Below, in pieces: positions 13,801-24,873 of a stretch of DNA of 64,000 nt. A program made the position numbers and the translations under genes. Below the pieces are notes generated by a model. It had not been told where the DNA came from. It worked only from the letters and a program-made list of their open reading frames with translations, and searched no databases. Source of the stretch: Oscarella lobularis (taxonomy: Eukaryota > Porifera > Homoscleromorpha > Homosclerophorida > Oscarellidae); the NCBI RefSeq assembly GCF_947507565.1, contig NC_089190.1, positions 1,054,001 through 1,118,000 on the forward strand, given 5' to 3'. Position 1 is the stretch's first letter, and each line of letters begins with the position of its first letter.

Positions 13801-15617
13801 TTATGATTCTCATAAGTCGCTGTTTCGACGTTCTGTCTGAAGAAATAGGAGAATTTTTAACACGACAGTGCAACGTAAGGACTGCGTCCCTACCGGTGTC
13901 CCAAACGTATGCTCATGCAGTGGAGTACGACGCGCCCAAACTAAACTACAAGTCTGACTTAGACTCCAAGCTTATGACTGCCTACTGGTGTCGTGTAAAG
14001 AGACTCCGACTGAAACGATTTCCTGGGAAGAATTTGACCTCGTAATCTACTACGAAAAACAAGACGACGACAATGTAGAAATAGCACGAAACGTCCGAGT
14101 CGTTGAGCTCAAAACCTCAGGAATCAATAGTCAAACAATGGCCCTTGAGGGGCCGGAGGAGTCGCGTATACTAGAACAGGCAGACGTCTGAGACTGATTA
14201 CTTATTTCTTCTATAGAAACCGGCCCTTCTACCAATCCTCCGTCTACCGCTCGAGAGCAAATGACGTTGATAGCGTCAAGTAGAATCGTTCAAGACAAGA
14301 AACTGCTACTTGCACTCGAAGACAGGTTTTCAACGAGAGACTCTAAACCTGTGTGCTGAAATTGAACTCTTAGGTACAGCGTCGTTGTTATCGAAAGGGA
14401 CTACAACGCACTAACGGCGCAGATGGTAAAAGGACTACGTATGACATCTCAATTAAAACTCTTTCTCTTCTCTAGCCTTATCTGTTCTTTGCGGACATTA
14501 TTATGGACGAGGAAACTGCAGTCATACTAGCGACAATAGACGAGCTCAATCAACCAGACGGAGTCAAGGCTCTAACGAAAAAACTAACTGCTCTCTCGCT
14601 GAAGTATGTCGTCAATTGGCTTGTGATCTATCGTCAGAAGCAGGCTGAGGAAAACGGAGCGTAAGCCGCTCAAACTCCAGGACCCCCGAGCTCCTCCCCT
14701 CAGTCCTCTCTACTCTCACAGTGTCTTCTTTGAGTCCGACTGCATAGCGAAATTGTTTGCGTGCACTGCTCACCTTCGGCAAGGCGACGATTCTTTCAAA
14801 CTTCGACTCGTCTTCGGCTTCGGAGAGGACGACGTAGCGCGACACGTACGACTTATTGGCGACAGGGCATCGGCCAAAAATCGGCGCCAATGGTTCACAA
14901 GATCTTGGATAACAGACCAAATGACAGCAGTAAGACCAGTCAGAATACGAGGCAAGAACATACTCGTAGACGTCATTCGTAGCATGAAGCGTTTCTCGTA
15001 AGCATTCCGTCGATCAGCTCCTTTACGTACGCCTTATAGGGGCTCCTCTGCTAGAACGAGAAAAGAATTAATTCTTTGTTTAGAGCTCAGCTTTTACTCA
15101 ATTCTGCACCTCTGACTCAATTACTGTCTCTTCGCGTTGACGATCTCGCTCGGCTGTGTCCTTCCGTACCTCTCAAAGTCTATAAGGTGGGAAACAGTGC
15201 CTTTTTCTTTGACTAACTTTTTCTCTTCTAGCATTTCTTCACTGCCTCGTCTGCTCGCAGCTCCGTACCATACACAGACACGTCGACAAATTGGCTCTTA
15301 GAATCGCCTTCCCAATCCGTCGAACGCGTAAACGTCGATCTGTTTCGTCGCAGCCCGTAGTCTCTGACGTTTTACAGACGAACGATGAATGCCTGGTCCC
15401 TTGCTACGACATCACTTCTTCACCCCTATTCGATGAAAATAGTAAGACATGCGTAGACATATCTTACGGTAACTGTTTCTCTTTTCTTTCTTCACTTCTC
15501 TTGGATGGCTCCGTTTTCGTCACCCCTAGTCCAATGAAGCAAAAGACGTATAGAAAGATAGGCTATCGAAAACCGAGTAATCCTTCTGAGACGCAAACGC
15601 GAATAGTATTCCTTTAG
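10891..15617 (+). CDS. SHOC1: Probable SHOC1 (shortage in chiasmata 1), XPF-like meiotic protein
   Basis: A long plus-strand gene with many exons. The N-terminal third is acidic and poorly conserved (SLDEDLESLDSGYRCSELES, LPLCASGDYLADYLAQLRRL). A middle exon has DPLDEFSMLRTRKA and a helical region follows (DFLDLVLHHLTRNERNLRAQ). The C-terminal part looks like the XPF-type nuclease fold of SHOC1/ZIP2: TISWEEFDLVIYYE, LIASSRIVQDKKLLLALEDR, YSVVVIERDYNALTAQM, YLFFADIIMDEETAVILAT, KYVVNWLVIYR, then WFTRSWITDQMTA and LRVDDLARLCPSVPLKVYKH, which would be the helix-hairpin-helix end. In vertebrates SHOC1 acts with SPO16 to stabilise crossover intermediates in meiosis. The assignment rests on order and pattern rather than long identity. 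The start MPVFLAKNYYAE at 10891 is a proposal; the exon from about 11160 has no in-frame ATG of its own near its start. Confidence 0.5.
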
Positions 15618-15682
15618 CACTACTTATAAACGAGAATAACAGTACAACAGCATACTTAAACGACCCGTTCTGGAGGAGGGGA

Positions 15683-18600
15683 CTAAAGGTACAAGCTAGC
15701 GGCAAAAACGATGTCTCTTTTAATCTTTGTAATACCTTGGGGGGAAAAAAGGTTATTTCCTTTTTTCTGATTCAATTTATTCCTCTTACCCTGCGAGAAT
15801 TTGTTTTCCAGTTCCGTGTTGCCTATCACTTTCGCGGCTTGGCACATTTCGCGAAGCAACTCTTCGAGACGTCGCATCGTTCGGATGATGCTTCCTGAAT
15901 TGCAATTGCAATAAATTGGAAATCACAGTACATGCACTCACCTTCAAATACTTCGGTCATTTTACACAGCTGGGCAAACGTCGAACCCTAACAACAGCCT
16001 TAGACTAAGTATACGACCTCTGCTCGTTTTCCTACTTTAGCCCACGTATAAACCACGTCCATCAGGCCCGTCTTGAACGACTGAACGTACTCGTCTTCGA
16101 CGATCTCCATTTTGCATTCGGCCGCAATGTGAGCGATGCGACGAGCGGTCTCCTGAAGAACGCGCAAGGGACCGGCGAGCTCTTCAGACAACTTCGTACT
16201 CGCCTCCGTCTACCAAAAAAAATAAAAATAAAGAAATCGCACTCAACGAAAAAGGCCGTTCGCTTTACCTTCTCTTCGAAGATAAAACACGATAAAAGAG
16301 CGACCGTCTGCTCGACGGCGAGATCGTTGAACGTCCCGTTGAACATCATTTCCGTCAAAAGTAGACAGTCGGAACTCGTGATCTCGCAGGCGACTCGGCC
16401 TTTGAGATCGACGACGTCGGACGCCGATGCGTATCCCAGTCTGATAAAAAGAGGAGATAACGGTGTGCGAATCTAGATAGTGTGTGCCGCGAGTGTGCCT
16501 TCTTAGAACTCGTTTTCTGCACTTCAGTTGGTCGAGGAGAAGAACGGTCTTCGCTTTTTTGATCTGTGACTTGGTGTGCTTCACTTCCGATGCCAACTGT
16601 AGAAGAGTCGCGTTTTCAGTTTGAGGAATACTTCGTCGAGAGAGAGCGCAAACCTTTTCCTTTTTCTCGCACAGTTCGTAGACGTGTTTCTCCTCCGGAT
16701 CGTCGTGAAGTGGATGACTAAAAAGGCGGCGTTCTAATGTTTCGATTTTCTGCAAGACACGAGCCCTCGACTCCACGACACGTCAGCAAAGCTCCCATTA
16801 CCTTGACCGTTTTCTTGAAGCCGTCCTCCGTTATATTCATGTCTTCGACCGGATCCAAATAGGGTAGTTTGTCCTTGAATCTTCGCCGCACTTCCTAAGA
16901 GAGAGAAATCGCGAAGTGCTATTAATGAGGACTCCTTTTGGGGCACTTGAATCGTCCTGAGAACGGTCTGCCTGCTGTCTTTCGGTTTCAAATCTTTGCT
17001 GAGATAGATTCTGACGCTACTGATTGCCTCAATCAGTTTAATCGATATCGGCACCACCTGAACGCAAAATCGACTGATAATTACGTCAAGGTTTAAAAAG
17101 ACCAGCCCACCTGCATTTCCCCGTCCGAACGGCTGGCTGCAGGTTTGGGAATTTTTCCAAACACGGGCGACGTTTCGGCGACGCAGTGCAGCAGAACGTC
17201 CACGACGTATCGACTTCCCTCTCCCTAAGTAACATGAGCCTTTAGTTCTCTCCCCGGCAATGACTACGTATACAAAACGAACCTTCACGGCCTTTTTCTG
17301 AAAATTAACTACGGCACCCCACCCGTAGTCGTCGTCACCGTCTTTGACCTACCAACGAAACGATCTCATTCCTTTAGTCGCGGCTTTCTCGCGTTCTCTT
17401 ACGGAGATGAGTCTTCCCGGCTGCAGGAATGGAAGTAAATACTTAGGCTTGACGATATAGGAGCGCAACTCGATCTCCAGTTTGTCCAACTGCTGGCGTA
17501 TCTTGTAGTAAAGCATTGCCTCTTTCTCATTGGGTATGTCTACAGATTCCTTAGCCGACTGGAGGTGCGTCATTTCTGAGAAGAAAAAGAAATAAAGGAA
17601 TCGAGTTGCTTCTTCGCCATTTCCTTACTGTCTTCCATATCTGGTATGGCCATCTCGTGTTGCCACTGGTAGAACGACTTCTCCAGCATATACTCAGGAT
17701 TAATTTCTTCGACTCTCAAAAGGTTCAGCACCATGTTGTAGTTCAAATAGAAGGCGCTATTGAGAGGATCAGAGTGCCCCTAAACGAAGAAAGCATATCA
17801 TTAATTAATTGAAGTCTTTTTCACTACACAGACTGGGCACCTTTAGGAGCGTTTTTCCAACAGGGGGATCCATCTTCTCGTCGACCATCAGCATGACGAT
17901 GCCTCTCTCGTCGATTCCTCGTCGTCCAGCGCGACCGCTCATCTGAATGTATTCTCCGCCAGTGACCTGAAGGAAAATAAAAAGTCAGCCAATCACTTTC
18001 GGCATTCTTTGATGAACGTACCCATCGAAACTCTTTGCCGTCGAATTTTCTAGGATTCGAGAAGACGACAGTTCTTGCTGGCATGTTGAGTCCCAGAGCA
18101 AACGTCTCCGTTGCAAACAACGCCTAGCAAAGACCAATTATTCCTAGCTAATTAAATAAACGGTTACTCTTACTTTGATGAGCCCTTCGCCAAAGAGAAT
18201 CTCTATCACCTCCTTGAGAATGGGAAGCAGACCGCCGTGGTGAATACCGACGCCCCGTTTCAGCAGCGGAAGCACGTGCTCCACCTATGAAGACATTGAA
18301 GAGTTTGACAACGAAGACAAAGTGAAGTGTGCCTGAGGCAAATGCTTGTCTTCGTCCGATAGGGCGTCAATGGCATTTGAAAACACTTCGTCCACCAGTT
18401 TCTTTTCTTCGTCTAAGCGTACGATGAGAGGAAAATTATAAAGAAGGATTTGATTCTACTAACCCGTGTTGAAATCGAGCTTGGACATCTGCAGCGCGTA
18501 CGCTTCGCAGTCTCGCTTGCTGAAGCTGAACACGATGACTGGCTGCATGTTTCTCTCCATGATCATCTTCACTACGTTGTAGCACGTCGAAGAGCCTACG

Positions 18601-20155
18601 TCACGTACAACGCATAGAACTGTTTCAAAATATTGCTCTATCACTCTTCCCTAACCTTTCGTCCCTCCTTTTCGTCCCACTCTGCTTCCCTCGCCGTCCT
18701 TCAGTAAACCCATTGCTTTCTGAAAATTCTCCTCTTTGAAATCGCCTTTCTCGTCAACAATGAGATAGAGACCATCCGCGCCTGCCGGATAAACATAGTG
18801 CTGCAGTGGAACGGGTCGATAATCGGTATAGACAACGTGAACGGGCTAGAAAGAAGGTTCAAAAGACTATCCCTATATACATCATATCTATGATATTTAC
18901 CTGTTTGTGAAGGTGGCATGTCCACGAGGCAAACTGCCGTGCATTGGGAATTGTTGCTGATAGGAAAACGTAGTAGACGTTGTCCGGTAAAAGGATGATT
19001 GTCTCTTCCCAAACAACACCTCGCTCTGAAAATAGAATGAGAAAGGGGGAAATTGAGGAGATGAGGGGTTACTCGCCTTTGTCTCTCATGTAGTGGCACT
19101 CATCAAACACTACCCATCCCACTTCACGCATAACCTACAGTAGAGCTATGATAAATATAGATCCAATAAACTGATGCTCTTTACCTCTGATCCTCTATAC
19201 AACATACTTCGTAAAATCTGTAACAGACGATACTCATTTACGTTAACTCTCATGTACATATCCACCTCTTACCTCTGTTGTCATGACCAGACAGCTTGCT
19301 CCCGGATTCAGCGTGACATCGCCAGTCATTAGACCAACGTCGCCGAATTCCTCGTTTAAATCCCGATACTTTTGATTGCTCAACGCCTTGATAGGCGTCG
19401 TGTAGATCACACGCTGCTTATCTCTCAACGACATAGCAATTGCATATCTAAAACAAGAGTATAAACACAAAATAAAATTGTAATTTGACGTAGCAGTGAC
19501 TCACTCTGCAACAACCGTCTTTCCGGCGGACGTGTGCGCGGAAACGAGAACAGATTCGCGAGCCTCCAAGCACTTGAGCGCCTCCTTCTGAAAGGGATCC
19601 AATGAAAATGGATACACCTTCAAAGAACGTTATGAGCTTATTATTTACAAGTGGGATTAAATCTAACTTTAGCTGGTTTGCTCTCTTTTGACTTCTCCTT
19701 CATCACGTACTCGCCGATGTGTTGTGCTGGCAATGCTACCTGCAAAAATTTCGTTAATTAAATTAATATTTTCAAATTGAGGGCGACCTACTTCATGTGT
19801 GCACGCTTCGATCGTCTCAAGACTGACGACACGCGGCTTCGCCTCGACAATCTCTTCCTTCGCGTCTTTGCTTGTCCCACTAACACGACATCGATTTCAC
19901 GAAGGAAAAAAGTTAGAAATCAAAGCTGTGATACCTTTCTCCTTCGTTATCTTCGTCGGCAAGACCTGTAGTCGTCGTTGTCTCTGTTGTCGCGGCGTCG
20001 ATTTCTTCTTCCTCTACTTCTGCGTCTTCGACAACCTTCTGCGCTTTTGGTGCTTGCGCCGGTTCGTCGGCTGAAACTTTTCGACGTTTTCTCGGACCAT
20101 TCCGTGAAGTGTGGTCTTCGAAAACGTCGAATAATCCCTCACCGAAAGAAGTCAT
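15683..20155 (-). CDS. MTREX: Exosome RNA helicase MTR4 (SKIV2L2)
   Basis: This DExH helicase unwinds RNA for the nuclear exosome as part of the TRAMP and NEXT complexes. The ATG is at 20155 ([17 protein letters not shown]), followed by a basic/acidic linker ([12 protein letters not shown]). Helicase motifs in order: [13 protein letters not shown]-type Q region, [20 protein letters not shown] (Walker A), [35 protein letters not shown], the DECH box in [89 protein letters not shown] and [15 protein letters not shown]. The stalk/arch follows ([19 protein letters not shown]) and the C-terminal DSHCT domain ([57 protein letters not shown]) ends at 15683. About 20 introns, mostly tiny. It appears complete. 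Confidence 0.95.
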
Positions 20156-20404
20156 GGGTGCGTGCGTTAAAAGCACGTGGCGATTTTTTTGGCGAGGGTT
20201 ATTCGGCTACTGTATTTCCCCATTGTATTTATTGATTCACCCCAAACACAAAAAAATTAAAATTAAAGCGGACCAACTCCAAATCAGCTATCGAGACCCC
20301 TCGCGAGAAGCGAACGTCTCACTGTTTAGTTGTTAGAGCGCATGACTCCATTTTCGGGAGGCGCAACAGAAAAACCGAGATATTTTCTGGTTTATAAACC
20401 TACG
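20156..20404. promoter_or_regulatory. Upstream region of MTR4 with a CACGTG E-box
   Basis: This 249-nt spacer separates MTR4 (start 20155) from the stop of the upstream same-strand NTPase gene (20405). It includes AGCACGTGGCG near 20173-20183, just upstream of the MTR4 start. No coding exon is seen. Confidence 0.4.
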
Positions 20405-23400
20405 TTAGTGGAGCCCGTTAGTGGAGCCCATTAGTGGCGGGGTGGCATCATGATCATTAGACGAATCATCTCTGTGGTCCGGAAGAGACCTGGCGTTAGG
20501 TCTCAAACTGCCATGATTCCGCCGCGCAACAGAAGATGAAACTGACTCAGACGCCACTGTTCTAGTGTCGCAGGGACCACTTATGGGAGACCCTGTCTCA
20601 ATTGTCGCAGACAACGGGACGGGTAGAAAGCAGTTATCAAAGGATTTTCTTGTTTTCTTTATCCTAGAAGGGAGAACAGAATACTCCTCGCCATGGGACT
20701 CAGCGTGAGCAGCTTCATCTGACTCAGAAGCGGAGTCCAAGTAAGAGGCAGATTTGTAAGAAATAAGCACGTCATTTCTTTCCTTATCAACAATATCAAG
20801 ATATAGAAAAGAATTTCCAAGCAGAAGCATCGCTGCTGATTTATGACGAAGAGTAGCGTCAAAAGCAGACAACCGTTGAGAAACAGTGCAGTTCTTCGGG
20901 GTCAATTTCCAACCACATCCGTCATCGCGACAACTCAGAAACATTTGAGGCAAAGAACTTCCAAGTTCGGGCAAAACAGTAGATTCTATTTGGCATGTCC
21001 TTGTTATATCACTAAAAACTGTCTTTTCAGTAAAAAGAGACTGACGTTCTTCGCTTGTAACGTTGTTGAAGGACTCTTCCGCCGCGTTCAAAAAGTCTAC
21101 AGCTTTATATGATGGAGATTCTGAAGAATTCCATTCATTTAGAGCCCATAACAGAAAAACTTTTCCTCTAGCCAGGTGCACACAATCTGAAAGTAAGCCA
21201 GCATCCAGAACGCTACTGTTTAGGTAAGCTAATGACCAATCCAAAGAAGCAATACATGACTCAAAGTCAATCGGTTGTTTTGCCTCGACGTAAAGTTGCA
21301 ATACTTGAGACAGCCCCAAAGCGTAATGTATGGCCGATACGCGAATTTCCTTTCGGCCTTTAAATTCTTCTAGCTTTTCTTCGCCGGGCCAAGTCACATT
21401 CTCTTCTTCCTCAAGCAGTTGCTCGTAGAATTCTGTGGCTTTGTCGTACTCTCCATTCCGAAAGTTAGTATCTGCAATCCGCATCCTAACGAAGCATCGG
21501 CGACAGTCATCCTCTCGGGTGAAGTTTCTCAAACAGTTCATAAAACAAGTTAGGGCACTTTTATAATAAGCACGAGCTGCCTTTCCAACATCACCCTTCC
21601 CTAAATCCACACTGGCGGCACAAGCTTTTCCACCAAGGTAGTAGTAAGCTGTACCGAGAAGCAGCTGAGCAGAAAAATTCGTCTTCGTCTGCTGGATGAC
21701 TTTTTTTAGCTTCTTAGCAGCGTCTTTGTAATTTCTTTCTGCCATCAAAAATTCAGCTCGGGCCATCCTACGCTGTTGGAGCAAATTTTTCGGCAAAGCT
21801 TTTTTTACCATGCCCGATACCGATAGCCTATTCTCCACTTTCGCCAAATCGCGTCGCCTATATCGCTGATGCTTCAACAAAACTTGCAAGAAGAAGACCG
21901 AAAAACAAGCCTTATCATCTTGAAAGCTTTCAGCAGATTTCAGGCAAGTTTCACAAAAATTACGGAGTACATGCACTGATACGTAGTCGAGCAATGTATC
22001 TCTTGCGGCTTCAGACTGACAAATATCTAAAGCAAGATCGTACGATTTACCTCGAAGCCTGAAATCTGGCATATGAAGATAATCCAAAATCCGGCTTTGG
22101 GTGTCTTTGAATTTCCCAAAAGGCTTGCTAGCCATTTTCTCACTGCTGCGCTCTTTCAAAATACGCTCCATTACCGTTTTAAGATGCTCAAAATACAAAT
22201 TTTGCGCCTCTTTGACGCATTTCAGCACTTCTTTGCTGTCCAAGTCAGTTATGGAGTCAATTTTACTTGACTTCAAGCCGCAGTCAATTAAAGTCAATAG
22301 ATATTGACGAAAGTAGCGAGGAATGACGTAGCGCTGATCCTCAGTAACAGTTACTAGTCCCCAGCATGTTAGACGACTTATAGCACGAACACTGTCTGGT
22401 AGTTTTAGGCGACTTTTCGCAAATTCTTCTGCAAATGAACGAGAAATAATTGCTAAACACAAGAGACAAGATTTCAACTTGTTTGGCAAACGTTCCCAGC
22501 GCCTTTTGAAGCACCTACTTAGCTCATCTTGCTTATCAAACCTTTCGCAAAATTGTTGAAATAAAGAATAATCTGACAAAAGACAGCCCAGAAAGCGTCT
22601 TATTTTATCTTTCATGGTGGACTTGGACTTATCGTCAGCGTATCCTTTTAACCCAACAAGTTTTAGAACTAAAGGAATTCCATCGCAACGTGAAGCCAAC
22701 TTGCGCATTGCCGTCTGATTGAAATCAGAAAGATCAGAAAGCTCTTCTTTGCCACCTGTAAAATGCCAAGTCAACAACATCGCTGCTTCCTCCTCTCCAA
22801 GCCAGCCGACTTCGAAAGACTTGACGCTCAATAAAACCGAAGAGCAGGGATGAAATTCTTTGTGCAAAGCTACTACAAATGTAAACCGTCTGCCCAGCTT
22901 TTCGATCAGCTCCTCAAGCACTTTTACAAACTCATCTTCCGACCATTTTTGTGCAAAGCCGTCAAGGAAAATCATGCAACATTTGCACTTAAATTCATCA
23001 AAGTGAGACGTAACAAGTTTAGCTATATCCTGCAGTGGTTGCTGTTTCAAGGGTAGAGCGTGTGAGGAACCGTGAATATTACGAACTTTATGAAGAACTG
23101 TCCATCCAACGGTGCTGGTGCCACATCCCGGTGGTCCCCAAAGACAGCAAAGCGAAATTCTGTTTTCAACGCACCGAAAAACATTCTGAATGACGTTCTG
23201 GCGTCCGAAGAAGGGATTCGGTAGGTTGTCATTTGAGCGATATGATGCCGGCTCGACTAATCAAAAGAGAATGAAGCAAGGAGAACGGAGCAGGAGTAAC
23301 TCACCGCTAATTAACTGGGAGGGTCTCTCTGCAGCATCAGAAGGTCTAACAGAAACTGCAGAGCCCCTAGCACTGACACCTGTAGATGCATCTGTCGAGA

Positions 23401-23610
23401 GTTGCAGTTCAAATGCAACTCGTCGAGTTTGGGGCTCGTCGGTGCCAACTTCTGAGAATACGACAGACGTTTAGCGTGACACGTCACGGTTGTTTGAAAC
23501 TGACCTTCAGGATGCGTTTGTTGCCCCAAACGATCGAAACTACAGAGATCTTCAGACGAAGACTCCAAAATGAAAGAAGGCAAAGAAGATCTGCTCGTTT
23601 GCGAGGACAT
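20405..23610 (-). CDS. STAND/NB-ARC-like NTPase with TPR-like C-terminal repeats, altered Walker A
   Basis: Three exons are joined. The first (from ATG 23610, MSSQTSRSSLPSFILESS) and second are Ser-rich with no clear domain. The long third exon begins after an intron near 23255 and carries NPFFGRQNVIQNVF and a P-loop, LCCLWGPPGCGTSTVGW, in which the usual lysine is threonine. Next are a Walker B-like strand (CKCCMIFLDGF), a sensor-like strand (RFTFVVALH), and the GLPL-type motif (CDGIPLVLKLVG), then a winged-helix-like region (LPNKLKSCLLCLAIISRSF). The C-terminal half has helical TPR-like repeats (ARAEFLMAERNYKDAAKKL, FRNGEYDKATEFYEQLLEEE). This organisation is that of NLR/APAF-like signalling ATPases. 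The ligand and effector are unknown, and no death-fold domain is visible. The reading frame is intact for 881 codons of the last exon. Confidence 0.75.
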
Positions 23611-24873
23611 GTTGAGTTCCCGTATCTGGACTGTAGACTCTGTCCACGTTGAGTTTGTCTATTACTACTTTAGTCATGTGTGAGCGTGTGCATTTTGTTT
23701 CTCTTTACCTTTAATTTTATATGACGTTACAATGCGCATGCATACGGTTCTCATCATGAGTGTGTAACGTTTTTTTCAAAAGCTGACATCTAACACTAAC
23801 AGTGATTCAGAGCAGTAGGCAGCGTGATGCAGATCAAATACATGGACAGATTGCTCATTCCGCTAACACTGGGAGGCGGTAAGAAAAGAATACCCTGGAA
23901 GACATCGCAATACTGTATTTCGCCCCAGCACAACCTCTTACCTCTTATAAGTCTTATGCACCCTACGGGGCAGAAGCCGCAGAACGTTCGGTTGTCTATA
24001 GCTTTCATTATCTAGTAGAAATTGAAAAAATCTATATAAAGACATACGGCTCTATGAGGCAGGCATAAACGAGTCTTTGATCATCTGATAAGACTGAAGC
24101 TGTTTTTACTCTCAAAGGCGGGAGACTACCGCCTAACTTCGTGGCTAATCACCCCTCGTCACACCAAGGCTTCTCCGTGAAGTCAATTAATTCTTTACCA
24201 AGCAGAAGAATGGTGACTTGTTTCTTAGAATCAAAACAGAACATCCAACTGACACAGATAATCTATAAAGCAAGTTCAATACGATACAACTTCGAAGACG
24301 GAGCGGTAGAGATCTAATGAGCAAACTTCATTGTAATCAATTTCTACTTTCACTTCTTCTTTTTTCATATCTATTTCCCCCTTAAAGTTTTTTTCGCACT
24401 TCAGATTTGCTTTTTTTGTGATAATTTCCTATAATTTCATATGCAAACAAGAATGTTGATCATATCGCTCGTAGATACCAGGATATCTTCTGATTGAGTG
24501 CAAATCTGAATCGGTACAGCACCTGAAAGTTTTTTTTTAATTTTGTCGTTAGTGGTAAGAATTCTAAGAGCTTCTACAACTGAAAATGCCGTTAATTAAT
24601 TAAGGCGCAGGAAACAAATAGTTAAGTATTACTCATTTCAACCGGACAGGAGCTCTCTTGATCTAACAGCATTATGATGACGTATTCAATTGACTTTTCT
24701 CTCAAAGTACTGAGTCTATCGACAATCTACAGAACAGCTACAAAGAAAACGGTTATAAGCGTTTGTTATACCTCTTTAGAAACTGCTGATCTTTGTTCAT
24801 CTGAAAGGAAGCGAGGAATACGCAAGGCCTACGAAATAACGAGTTCTTGCTATAAGATAGGTAATAGGTCAAT
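23611..24873. other. Long intergenic region, no gene recognised
   Basis: About 1.26 kb separates the STAND NTPase start from the stop of the channel-like gene. Open frames of 60-70 codons exist on both strands, but none shows domain motifs or convincing splice context. The sequence is AT-rich with T runs (24529-24540) and a short TTAATTAATTAA run near 24592-24603. It presumably contains the NTPase promoter. Confidence 0.5.

Noticed and set aside
23796-24015. Opposed small open frames on both strands in the 23.6-24.9 kb spacer
   Set aside because: Both strands are open over the same segment and neither product has recognisable features.
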